A stretch of DNA of 64,000 nt from Akkermansiaceae bacterium. GTDB taxonomy: Bacteria; Verrucomicrobiota; Verrucomicrobiia; Verrucomicrobiales; Akkermansiaceae. The stretch is taken from contig JAGYIT010000016.1 in the NCBI GenBank assembly GCA_018402445.1, forward strand, positions 180,452-244,451, written 5' to 3'. The translations under genes were made by a program, and so were the position numbers. Below, piece after piece: positions 39,374 to 46,732 of the stretch. Numbering within the stretch: position 1 is the stretch's first letter; each line of letters starts with the position of its first letter. The notes under the pieces are model-generated. The model had not been told where the DNA came from and did not search any database. It worked only from the letters and a program-made list of their open reading frames with translations.

Positions 39374-40099
39374 TCACTTACTCGGAGCAAGGAGGACGGA
39401 AACCTCGGCATGGAGCGCACGTGCTGCAGCTTTGCGGTCAGCGGGGAGGGGAGGGGCGCTTCCGATGGTAAGATGGGCGGTGAGGTTTTGGATTTTTGCG
39501 AGGCGGAAAAGGTGGGTGGCGAAAGTGTGGCCGCCCCAGTAGCAGACGTCGTTTTTCAGGTCTCCAGAGGTGGCTTGGTAGGAAATGGCGGCGGGGGTGA
39601 TGGGCTTGCGGGTGTCGAGGGCGGTTTGTAGGAGGGTGGGTTTAAACGGGAGGACGCGGGAGCCGTCGGAGCTGGTGCCTTCCGGAAAGAAAACGACGGG
39701 GAGATCGGATTCCATTACGTGGAGCATTTGCTGTGAGGTTTCCGCGGCGCTGGTGCGGCGGCTGCGATCGGCGAGAATGCAACCGGCGGATTTGATAATG
39801 AGCCCCATGATCGGCCAATTTCTCGTGTCCGATTTAGCCACGAAAACAAGGGGCGCTTGGGAGCCGATGATGATCGTATCCAGATAGCCGAGGTGATTGC
39901 AGACCACCAGGCCAACGGAGGGAAACGTGCCGGTGACGGTTACCTTCGTCTCAAGTGCGCGGAGCATGCGGCGGGCTTGGCGCTTCTGCCACTCGGCTTT
40001 TCCGGTGAGGGAGGATGACGGCCGATCCACGATGAGGCCGTAGAGGATCGACCAAGCGAGTTTGGTGAGTCTGCGGAGTGCGGTGAGGGAGGCGATCAA
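39374..40099 (-). CDS. plsC: 1-acyl-sn-glycerol-3-phosphate acyltransferase-like (OlsA/PlsC)
   Basis: This 241-residue PlsC-family acyltransferase has an N-terminal hydrophobic stretch, the catalytic HxxxxD in CNHLGYLD and the substrate motif FFPEGTSS. Its start overlaps the stop of the OlsB-like gene by four bases. OlsB makes lyso-ornithine lipid and OlsA, a PlsC-like enzyme, adds the second acyl chain. The overlap makes an OlsA role more likely than general phospholipid synthesis, though the sequence alone does not separate these. Confidence 0.85.
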   Translation of the reverse strand: MIASLTALRRLTKLAWSILYGLIVDRPSSSLTGKAEWQKRQARRMLRALETKVTVTGTFPSVGLVVCNHLGYLDTIIIGSQAPLVFVAKSDTRNWPIMGLIIKSAGCILADRSRRTSAAETSQQMLHVMESDLPVVFFPEGTSSDGSRVLPFKPTLLQTALDTRKPITPAAISYQATSGDLKNDVCYWGGHTFATHLFRLAKIQNLTAHLTIGSAPPLPADRKAAARALHAEVSVLLAPSK

Positions 40100-40842
40100 T
40101 CGGTTTTGAAAAAGTGTCGTTTGCCGGCGCGGGTCATATTTTCCAGATCGAGGATGGTAAGGAAGTCGATTGTTTTGAAATCCTTATCCAGAGCGGGCGG
40201 GCCGGCGATCCTCGCGCCTACGGCGAGGTAGGCGGCGAAAAGTTTTGGGGTTTTGACGGTCTCCGCCAGCGCTGGGGGGCGCTGCATGAAGTATGGTCCG
40301 ATGGGGTGAGTCCGCAAGTGGGAGGGCGCGAGGAATTTCTCTACCAACTGTGCGTAGAGACCCCAGCCTTCCCGAGGACTTTGAGAAGTGAGTGAGCTGC
40401 AACCGAGGAGATAGCGCGAGCCGCTGGTCTGCGCGTAGCGGGCGATGCCGGTCCAGAGTAGATCGAGGACGGCGCGGTTGCGGTGGTCGGCGCGGATGCA
40501 GGCGCGGCCGAGTTCGAGGATTTCATGGCGCAGGGATTCGTAGGGTGAGAAATCGAATTCCGTGGCGCTGTAGTAGCCGAGGCCAGCGGCGGCCATCGCG
40601 CCGGTTTGGAGGCGGTAGGTGCCAACGACTTGACCGGTTTCCTGTTCCTCGATGATGAGGTGGTCGCACTGAGCGTCGAAGGGATCGGCGTCGAGGCCGC
40701 TGTCATCGGAGGAGGAGAGGCCTTCCCCGAGTTCGACATTGAAAACCGCATAGCGCAGGCGCTGGGCGGACCGGATTCGAGAGGCTTCGCGTGTGGTTCT
40801 GATACGGTAGCGCGGCGAAACAGAAACAGCAGTTGCGGGCAT
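40096..40842 (-). CDS. olsB: Ornithine-acyl-ACP N-acyltransferase (OlsB-like GNAT)
   Basis: From the ATG at 40842 (MPATAVSVSPRYRIRTTREA) the protein has 248 residues. The GNAT-type core has RLRYAVFNVE, DHLIIEEQETGQVVGTYRL and LELGRACIRADHRN, which are OlsB/hemolysin-family blocks. OlsB transfers a 3-hydroxy fatty acid to ornithine, the first step of phosphorus-free ornithine lipids. The overlapping PlsC-like gene supplies the second step. A longer frame to 40884 exists. The pair lies between DUF58 and the ParE/Phd module. Confidence 0.82.
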   Translation of the reverse strand: MPATAVSVSPRYRIRTTREASRIRSAQRLRYAVFNVELGEGLSSSDDSGLDADPFDAQCDHLIIEEQETGQVVGTYRLQTGAMAAAGLGYYSATEFDFSPYESLRHEILELGRACIRADHRNRAVLDLLWTGIARYAQTSGSRYLLGCSSLTSQSPREGWGLYAQLVEKFLAPSHLRTHPIGPYFMQRPPALAETVKTPKLFAAYLAVGARIAGPPALDKDFKTIDFLTILDLENMTRAGKRHFFKTD

Positions 40843-40908
40843 TTGCCAATCATGCGGAAAAAAGCACGCACCCGTAGAAATCATTTATGAACTTTTCGAC
40901 ACATGGAA

Positions 40909-41808
40909 TCAATGCTTCGCCTTCGGCAGGCGGGCGGTGAGGAACTCGCGGAGCAGCGGTTCCAGGGGGGTGTCGGTGGTGACGAGCTGGTAGTCGGCGT
41001 TGGCGTCGTGAGCCTTGTCGCGGACGTTTTTCAGGAAATCCTTGAGGGCGGAGTGGTATTCCTCGGCGATGAGGTTCGGCTCCGCGACGATGGCGGTGCC
41101 GTCCTCGAGATCGACGAAGCGGTGCGGGCGGTCGAAGCTGAAGCCGATTTCCTGCGGATCCATGAGGTGGAAAAGCGAGATGTCGTGCTTGCGGTAGCGG
41201 AGGTGCTGGAGGGCTTCGGAAAGCTGCGCGGTGTCGGTGAAAAAATCGGAGAGGATGACGACAAAGGCGCGTTGGCCGATTTTTTCCGCGATGGTGTGGA
41301 GGGCGGGGATCAGGCCGGTTTCTCCGGTGGGCTCGACTTTCTCGATGGTGGAGAAAAAGCGCTCTAGATGCGCGGCGCGGCGGGAGGGCGGGACTTCGAG
41401 ATGGAGCTTGTCGGTGCAGATCGAGAGGCCGGCGGCGTCGCCTTGGTTGACCAGCAGATACGCTAATGATGCGGCGATGCGGCGGGCGTATTCGATTTTC
41501 GTTTCTTGCCCAGGGCTGTGGAAATTCATCGAGCCGGAGGCATCAATTACGAAGTAAGCGCGGAGATTGGTATCAGCTTCGAATTCTTTGATGTAAAATC
41601 GGTCGGAGCGGGCGAAGGCCTTCCAATCGAGGCGGCGGGTGTCATCACCGGGGACGTATTTCCGATACTCCGCGAATTCCACGGAGGAACCCCGGTGCGG
41701 TGAGCGGTGCTTGCCCGCGACGTTGCCCATCATCGGCACGCGCGACTCGATCGGCAGGGAGCCGAGGCGGGAGAGAAGGTCACTATCGATGAAGGTGTGG
41801 GTTGACAT
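40909..41808 (-). CDS. DUF58 domain protein
   Basis: This 299-residue protein contains the family core RLDWKAFARSDRFYIKEFEA and a vWA-like segment (YFVIDASGSMNFHSP) with a DxSxS metal site. DUF58 proteins occur next to MoxR ATPases and BatA/B proteins. Here moxR is upstream and the BatA gene downstream, but both intervals contain unrelated inserted pairs. It is preceded by the shared AT-rich leader. Confidence 0.9.
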   Translation of the reverse strand: MSTHTFIDSDLLSRLGSLPIESRVPMMGNVAGKHRSPHRGSSVEFAEYRKYVPGDDTRRLDWKAFARSDRFYIKEFEADTNLRAYFVIDASGSMNFHSPGQETKIEYARRIAASLAYLLVNQGDAAGLSICTDKLHLEVPPSRRAAHLERFFSTIEKVEPTGETGLIPALHTIAEKIGQRAFVVILSDFFTDTAQLSEALQHLRYRKHDISLFHLMDPQEIGFSFDRPHRFVDLEDGTAIVAEPNLIAEEYHSALKDFLKNVRDKAHDANADYQLVTTDTPLEPLLREFLTARLPKAKH

Positions 41809-41847
41809 GAAACTTTAAATTTTAAACTTCAAACCTCAAGGAAGAGG
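41809..41847 (-). promoter_or_regulatory. AT-rich shared leader element (copy upstream of DUF58 gene)
   Basis: Minus-strand order CCTCTTCCTTGAGG, TTTGAAGTTTAAAATT, TAAAGTTTC, running directly into the ATG at 41808. No Shine-Dalgarno is present. It is the clearest of the four copies. Confidence 0.65.
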
Positions 41848-41863
41848 AAGTGCTGATGGGCAG

Positions 41864-42334
41864 TCATTGGTTGAAATCGGGGTCGGCTTCCGGGTGGATT
41901 CTGAGAATCTCCTCGATGTCCGCGAGATCCTGCGTTCTGCCAACAGCTCTTTTTGCGGTGATCAAGTCAGAGGGGGCTAGATAGTGAACGCTTCCGGAGT
42001 TGGTTTCGAAGGTGCGTTTTGATTTCCATGTTTCCTCGAAGTCCAGTCCTTTGATGGAGGTAAGGAAATCGATGGCGTTCGGGTAGATGCCGATCATAAA
42101 TTGCAGTCCCCCTTCCGCGAAATCCTCTTCGGTTACCTCGATCAGCGGGACTCCGAACGCTCGCAGAGCTTTTGCCGTTTTTGCGGCGTTCTCCCTGCTG
42201 GGCCGTATCCAGATATCGAGGTCTTTGGTGAAGCGCGGTTGGGTGTAGCGGATGACCGCATATCCGCCGACGACAAGATATTCAACCCCGTGCTCTTCTA
42301 ACAGAAGTAACATGTCTCTGAAGTCTTGGTTCAT
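41864..42334 (-). CDS. Nucleotidyltransferase-fold protein (DUF6036/MNT-like)
   Basis: This 156-residue protein has a minimal nucleotidyltransferase core, YLVVGGYAVIRYTQPRFTKD, with LDIWI downstream supplying the DxD-like acidic residues. The later LAPSDLITAKRAVGRTQDLA gives the helical part. Such proteins often pair with a small partner as toxin-antitoxin-like modules. The 66-residue gene upstream overlaps its start by 53 bases in another frame. Whether it is a MenA/MNT-type toxin is not settled. Confidence 0.78.
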   Translation of the reverse strand: MNQDFRDMLLLLEEHGVEYLVVGGYAVIRYTQPRFTKDLDIWIRPSRENAAKTAKALRAFGVPLIEVTEEDFAEGGLQFMIGIYPNAIDFLTSIKGLDFEETWKSKRTFETNSGSVHYLAPSDLITAKRAVGRTQDLADIEEILRIHPEADPDFNQ

Positions 42335-42482
42335 AAGGTTGGATGTCGAACATTTGGCGATACTCCACGACCATCTGCCAGGCGTTGTCGTTGATCACGT
42401 CGGTGGAAACCTCCTGCCACGTTCGGAGCTGGTGGAGGCGCATTTCCTCGTGGGAGGAGAATTTGCGAATGGTTTTTTCCAT
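42282..42482 (-). CDS. Small protein paired with the nucleotidyltransferase
   Basis: This 66-residue frame starts at the ATG at 42482 (MEKTIRKFSSHEEMRLHQLR) and ends at 42282, inside the first 53 bases of the nucleotidyltransferase gene but in another frame. The opening M-x-K-T-I-R-x-F-x-S resembles the small partners often found before nucleotidyltransferase-fold proteins. It follows the moxR stop by 11 bases. The coding overlap suggests coupled translation. Confidence 0.6.
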   Translation of the reverse strand: MEKTIRKFSSHEEMRLHQLRTWQEVSTDVINDNAWQMVVEYRQMFDIQPYEPRLQRHVTSVRRARG

Positions 42483-42493
42483 GGGCTGAATTT

Positions 42494-43564
42494 TCAGGAC
42501 TCCTGCATCTCCGCAATGAGCTTCTGGATGATCTTCTTCGAGGTCATGCCCTGGGATTCGGCGGCGAAGTTGGTGATGACGCGGTGGTTGAGGACGGCGG
42601 GGGCGACGGCTTCGAGGTCTTCCAGGGAGGCCATGTAGTTGCCGCGGAGGGCGGCGCGGGCTTTCGCGCCGAGGATGAGGTATTGCACGGCGCGCGGGCC
42701 GGCTCCCCAGCCAACGGTGTCCTTGATCCATTGTGGTGATTCAGGCTGGCCGGGGCGGGTCTTGCGGACGATGGCGACGGCATAGTCGTAAAGGTGGTCG
42801 GGGACGGGAACTCGGCGGACAAGTTGCTGGAAGGCGATGATCTTTTCTCCGTCGATCAGTTTCGATAGCGCCTGCTTCGTGGTTCCTGTGGTTTCGCGAG
42901 CGATACGTTTTTCCTCCTCGGCGGATGGATACTCGACCTCGATCAGGAACATGAAGCGGTCGAGCTGGGCTTCGGGAAGCGGGTAGGTGCCTTCCTGCTC
43001 AATGGGGTTCTGGGTGGCGAGCACGAAGAACGGCGGCTGCAGGGTGTAGGTTTTTCCGAGGACGGTGACCTTGTTTTCCTGCATCGCCTCAAGCATGGCG
43101 GATTGGGTCTTGGCAGGGGCGCGGTTGATTTCGTCTGCGAGTAGAAGATTGGCGAACACGGGGCCTTGCACAAACTCGAACTCGCGCTTGCCGCCGGCGG
43201 ACTCCTGGATGATGTCGGTACCAGTGATATCGGCGGGCATCAGGTCGGGCGTGAACTGGATGCGGTTGAAGGAAAGGTCGAAAGTCTGCGCGACGGAGGA
43301 AACGAGCAGGGTTTTAGCAAGGCCGGGGACACCCATCAGCAGAGCGTGGCCGCGGGCGAAGAGGCAGATTGCGAGTTTCTCGATCACCTCGTCCTGGCCG
43401 ACGATGGTTTTGCCGAGTTCGGTGCGGAGGGCCTGGTAGATTTTTCCGAGTTCATCGATGGCGGCGACATCATCGGGCGGGAGCTGGTAGGGGTTGCTTT
43501 CCATGGCGGCTGGCTCGGTGGTGGTTGCGGCGATTTCCTCGGAGGCTTCGGTTGTGGTATCCAT
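42494..43564 (-). CDS. moxR: MoxR-family AAA+ ATPase
   Basis: This 356-residue protein has Walker A GVPGLAKT (78-85), Walker B LLLADEIN, and the family block PLPEAQLDRFMFLIEVEYPS. A lead of about 45 residues (DTTTEASEE and following) is longer than usual. MoxR ATPases act as chaperones for vWA-domain partners, here the DUF58 and BatA genes further along. The gene starts 232 bases from the divergent rpsM. Confidence 0.93.
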   Translation of the reverse strand: MDTTTEASEEIAATTTEPAAMESNPYQLPPDDVAAIDELGKIYQALRTELGKTIVGQDEVIEKLAICLFARGHALLMGVPGLAKTLLVSSVAQTFDLSFNRIQFTPDLMPADITGTDIIQESAGGKREFEFVQGPVFANLLLADEINRAPAKTQSAMLEAMQENKVTVLGKTYTLQPPFFVLATQNPIEQEGTYPLPEAQLDRFMFLIEVEYPSAEEEKRIARETTGTTKQALSKLIDGEKIIAFQQLVRRVPVPDHLYDYAVAIVRKTRPGQPESPQWIKDTVGWGAGPRAVQYLILGAKARAALRGNYMASLEDLEAVAPAVLNHRVITNFAAESQGMTSKKIIQKLIAEMQES

Positions 43565-43703
43565 GAATGCGGTGATGTTTCGCAGAAACTAGGTGGAGAG
43601 ACCGTTTTGTCGAGGCGCGATGCGGTGGAATCTGAAAGTGGAGGTGAGTTCCTTGTGTTTTTGAAAAAAGGTGGGGTGGGTGTTGGTTTTTTCCATTTCC
43701 GGC

Positions 43704-43731
43704 TTGCCAGAGTGCGTTCTTCTGGTAAATC
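43704..43731 (+). promoter_or_regulatory. Possible promoter of the rpsM operon
   Basis: TTGCCA at 43704-43709 and TAAATC or GTAAAT at 43725-43731 with a 15-16 base spacer. A GC-rich palindrome (GCCCCGCGGGGC, about 43737-43748) follows in the leader. The match is only moderate. Confidence 0.35.
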
Positions 43732-43796
43732 ACCCGCCCCGCGGGGCTTCCGGCATGGATCGGCGCCCCGTTTTTTCACGAGAACTTCCGCAAACC

Positions 43797-44165
43797 ATGG
43801 CACGCATCCTAGGCATCGAAATCCCCAACGAGAAGCGCATCGAAGCTTCCCTCACCTACATGTTCGGCATCGGGCGCCCTCTGGCGAGCCGCATCCTGGA
43901 TCACGCCGGCATCGATCCGGACATCCGCACCGGACAGCTCAGCGAGGATCAGCTCGTGAAGATCGCGCAGATCATCCAGGCAGAGCAGATCATGGTAGAG
44001 GGCGACCTCCGCCGCGAGCGCCAGGCGCAGCTCAAGCGCCTTACTTCTATCAACTGTTATCGCGGCATCCGCCACAAGCGCGGCCTTCCCGTCCGTGGTC
44101 AGCGCACGCGCACCAACGCCCGCACCCGCAAGGGCAAGAAAAAGACCGTGGGTGTTAAGAAGTAA
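43797..44165 (+). CDS. rpsM: 30S ribosomal protein S13
   Basis: This 122-residue protein starts [20 protein letters not shown] and contains [20 protein letters not shown] and the basic tail [11 protein letters not shown], all standard for S13 in the head of the small subunit. The ATG at 43797 is chosen; the open frame upstream is leader sequence. rpsK follows after 43 bases. Confidence 0.97.
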   Translation: MARILGIEIPNEKRIEASLTYMFGIGRPLASRILDHAGIDPDIRTGQLSEDQLVKIAQIIQAEQIMVEGDLRRERQAQLKRLTSINCYRGIRHKRGLPVRGQRTRTNARTRKGKKKTVGVKK

Positions 44166-44208
44166 TTTTTCCCCGGCCGCCGCAAGGTAGCCGCACCGTT
44201 CCCGACAT

Positions 44209-44874
44209 ATGTCCGAAGAAACAAACAACACAGAAGCTGAAGAAGTGGCGATTCCCGCTGCCGAGGCCAAACCCGAAACTCCGGCTGCCACTACTGCGGC
44301 AAAAACGGAGCAAGCATCCGCAAAAACGGAGCAAGTATCCGCAAAAACGGAGCAAGCATCCGCAAAAACGGATAAATCCAAAAAGGCCGCACCTGCCGCT
44401 GAGGCACCTGCTGCGCCTGCCCTCAATCCCGACGGCACTCCTAAAAAGGAGCAGAGGAAAGATATCTTCGCCGAAATCGGCGGAGGTGAGGAGGAAATTA
44501 AGATCCACAAAGCAAAGGGATCCAAGAACGTTTCCCGTGGCATCGTCCACGTGACCGCCACTTTCAACAACACCTTGGTCAGCGTGACTGACCCCAACGG
44601 CAACTCCATCGGTTGGTCGAGCGCCGGCAAGATGGGCTTTAAAGGTTCCCGCAAGAGCACGGCCTACGCCGCGCAGGTGGTTTCCCAAGACGCGTGCCGC
44701 CAAGCGATGAGTCACGGCCTCAAGGAGGTCGATGTCCGCGTGAAAGGCCCCGGTTCCGGCCGCGAGTCCGCCGTCCGCGCCGTGCAAGGCTTGGGTCTCG
44801 ATATCCTCTCGATCCGTGATGTCACGCCGATCCCACACAACGGCTGCCGTCCGAAGAAAGCGCGCCGCGTTTAA
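44209..44874 (+). CDS. rpsK: 30S ribosomal protein S11 with long N-terminal extension
   Basis: The last ~125 residues (from about [20 protein letters not shown] to [12 protein letters not shown]) are a normal S11. They are preceded by about 95 extra residues rich in Ala, Glu, Lys and Thr, including three near-identical seven-residue repeats (KTEQASA). Standard S11 has 125-130 residues, so the gene is much longer than usual. The extension has no hydrophobic core and is probably disordered. No internal ATG is placed to give a short form at the usual boundary, so the extension is likely translated. Confidence 0.93.
   Translation: MSEETNNTEAEEVAIPAAEAKPETPAATTAAKTEQASAKTEQVSAKTEQASAKTDKSKKAAPAAEAPAAPALNPDGTPKKEQRKDIFAEIGGGEEEIKIHKAKGSKNVSRGIVHVTATFNNTLVSVTDPNGNSIGWSSAGKMGFKGSRKSTAYAAQVVSQDACRQAMSHGLKEVDVRVKGPGSGRESAVRAVQGLGLDILSIRDVTPIPHNGCRPKKARRV
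44299..44371 (+). repeat. 21-nt tandem repeat in the rpsK extension
   Basis: Three copies of a 21-nt unit starting GCAAAAACGGAGCAAG (44299, 44320, 44341; the second has one base change) and a partial fourth from 44362. All are in frame. Confidence 0.95.
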
Positions 44875-44909
44875 TCCAACACTTTTAAACACCTAACTTT
44901 CCCAAATTC

Positions 44910-45521
44910 ATGGCACGCTACACAGGTCCCCGCACCAAACTTTCCCGCCGCTTCGGCGTCGCGCTTTTCGGCCCCTCCAAGTCCTTAGAGCGCCGCAACT
45001 TCCCACCCGGCCAGCACGGTGTCCGCGCCGGCCGCAAGAAGAAGTCCGAATACTCCGTCGCCCTAGGTGAGAAACAGAAGCTTCGTTTCCAATACGGTGT
45101 CCTCGAGAAGCAATTCCGCGGATACTATGAGGAAGCAGCCCGCCGCCGCGGCGTCACGGGTGTGATTCTTCTCCAGCTCCTCGAGTGCCGCCTCGACAAC
45201 GTCTGCTACCGCGCAGGCTTCGGCAATTCCCGCCAAGCTGCCCGCCAAATGATCAACCACGGCCACGTCCTCGTGAACGGCCGTTGCGTGGATATCGCTA
45301 GTTACCAGGTGAAGCCCGGCGACCATATCAAGGTCGGTGCTAAACCCTCCTCCCAGCAGCTCGCCCTCCGCATGCTCGACCTCACCCAGGCCGTCCCTTC
45401 CGTGGATTGGATGGATGTGGATCGTGAGAAAATGGAGGCTACTGTCTCCCGTATTCCAGAACGCTCCGAGATCGACCCGCTCGTCAACGAGCAGCTCATC
45501 GTCGAGCTTTATTCCCGCTAA
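44910..45521 (+). CDS. rpsD: 30S ribosomal protein S4
   Basis: This 203-residue protein has the S4 N-terminal region (RYTGPRTKLSRRFGVALFGP), the S4 RNA-binding motif near RQAARQMINHGHVLVNGR and the usual C terminus (VNEQLIVELYSR). It binds 16S rRNA early in assembly and often represses its own operon. A strong terminator follows, so rpoA and rplQ, the usual next genes, are not part of this unit. Confidence 0.97.
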   Translation: MARYTGPRTKLSRRFGVALFGPSKSLERRNFPPGQHGVRAGRKKKSEYSVALGEKQKLRFQYGVLEKQFRGYYEEAARRRGVTGVILLQLLECRLDNVCYRAGFGNSRQAARQMINHGHVLVNGRCVDIASYQVKPGDHIKVGAKPSSQQLALRMLDLTQAVPSVDWMDVDREKMEATVSRIPERSEIDPLVNEQLIVELYSR

Positions 45522-45541
45522 TTCATTCAACCGAGGATTTC

Positions 45542-45575
45542 AAAAAATGCCCGGAGGAAACTTCGGGCATTTTTT
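45542..45575 (+). terminator. Rho-independent terminator after rpsD
   Basis: A 12-bp perfect outer stem (AAAAAATGCCCG with CGGGCATTTTTT) continues inward through three further pairs to a GAAA tetraloop (45557-45560). The A and T runs make it usable from both strands. Confidence 0.92.
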
Positions 45576-45843
45576 ATGAGAGCAAAGCCCGAAGGTCTCG
45601 CCGCTTGGCGAGCATGGAGCGGCGGATCAGAAAGCCGCCGATGCACATGGTGAGTGCATGTTTTGAGTGTGAGCTCTTTTCTATTCTCACCTCATGGCTG
45701 GGGCGGCGGTAGAGATCGCCGTCGGGTATGCCGCTGGAAAAGTAGCGCTCAAAGAAATCGCTGAAGCCCTTTGTCGAACTGGTTTTAGGGACAGGCTGCC
45801 GCCCCCTTTCTTCGGTGTTGAGCGCGGGATGAAAGGGGTGCAT
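45574..45843 (-). CDS. Possible small gene or remnant in the rpsD-pssA gap
   Basis: The only long frame in the 332-base gap (45522-45853) is an 89-residue minus-strand frame from the ATG at 45843 to a stop inside the rpsD terminator. It includes FSDFFERYFSSGIPDGDLYR and ends KHALTMCIGGFLIRRSMLAK plus a short tail. I recognise no family and there is no ribosome-binding site. It may be a relic or chance. Confidence 0.2.
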   Translation of the reverse strand: MHPFHPALNTEERGRQPVPKTSSTKGFSDFFERYFSSGIPDGDLYRRPSHEVRIEKSSHSKHALTMCIGGFLIRRSMLAKRRDLRALLS

Positions 45844-45853
45844 GCTTGCCCGC

Positions 45854-46726
45854 ATGCCCAGCCCCCGAGATCCGGACGAGCCGAAGATCTTCTTCCTCCC
45901 GAACCTGATGACCGCCTGCAACCTCGCCTGCGGGTTCTTCGCCGTGCTGATGATTTTCAAGGGCCAGATCGAGGTGCAGAAATATTCAGGCGATGGCGTC
46001 CTCGCCGCGAAGCAATACTACGAGGTCTCTCGGCAGTATTACCAATACGCGATCCTGCTCATTTTCGGATCCTGCCTCTTCGACCTCCTCGACGGCCGGC
46101 TCGCACGCCTCGGCGGGCAGGACTCGCCCTTCGGCCAGGAGTTCGATTCGCTAGCGGACATCATCTCCTTCGGCATGGCCCCCGCAATGCTGCTCTCGCG
46201 CGCAGTGCTCTTCCCGCTGGGCAATGTCGGCTGGGCCGTGGCGCTCATCTACCTGGTCTGCGGCGCGATGCGGCTCGCCCGCTTCAACTGCCTTGCCAAC
46301 CTCCCGAAAAAACCCGGCGCGAGCAGCGATTTCCGCGGCATCCCCATCCCCATGGCCGCTGGCTTCATCGCCTCGCTCACCTTCCTCATCATCGATCTCT
46401 ACAAGAACGACCACGAAGTCGGCCCTTGGAAATACGTCCTCGCCGGAGCCATGCTGTTCCTTTCCTGGCTGATGATCAGCGACGTGCGCTACCCGTCCTT
46501 CAAGACGGTGGATTGGAAAACGCGCGGCAGCCTCACCACCATCGTATTCGCGCTGGTGCTGATCTTCGTGACGATCCGTTTCCGTTACATTATGCCTGTG
46601 GTGCTTTTCAGCTCCTACCTCGTGTATGGCTTCATCCGGCCATGGATTTCTCAGAGGTGGAGGAAAGGGATCGAGGATTTCTCCGAGAAAACGGAAGACG
46701 AAACGGAACCCCCGAGCGCCAGTTGA
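45854..46726 (+). CDS. pssA: CDP-diacylglycerol-serine O-phosphatidyltransferase
   Basis: From the ATG at 45854 the protein has 290 residues. The CDP-alcohol phosphotransferase motif DGRLARLGGQDSPFGQEFDS fits DGxxARx(8)Gx(3)Dx(3)D and continues LADIISFGMAP. Seven or so membrane helices follow, starting at FFLPNLMTACNLACGFFAVL. It makes phosphatidylserine, the precursor of phosphatidylethanolamine. ATG 45842 is an alternative start. The next gene starts six bases after the stop. Confidence 0.92.
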   Translation: MPSPRDPDEPKIFFLPNLMTACNLACGFFAVLMIFKGQIEVQKYSGDGVLAAKQYYEVSRQYYQYAILLIFGSCLFDLLDGRLARLGGQDSPFGQEFDSLADIISFGMAPAMLLSRAVLFPLGNVGWAVALIYLVCGAMRLARFNCLANLPKKPGASSDFRGIPIPMAAGFIASLTFLIIDLYKNDHEVGPWKYVLAGAMLFLSWLMISDVRYPSFKTVDWKTRGSLTTIVFALVLIFVTIRFRYIMPVVLFSSYLVYGFIRPWISQRWRKGIEDFSEKTEDETEPPSAS

Positions 46727-46732
46727 ACCGAG

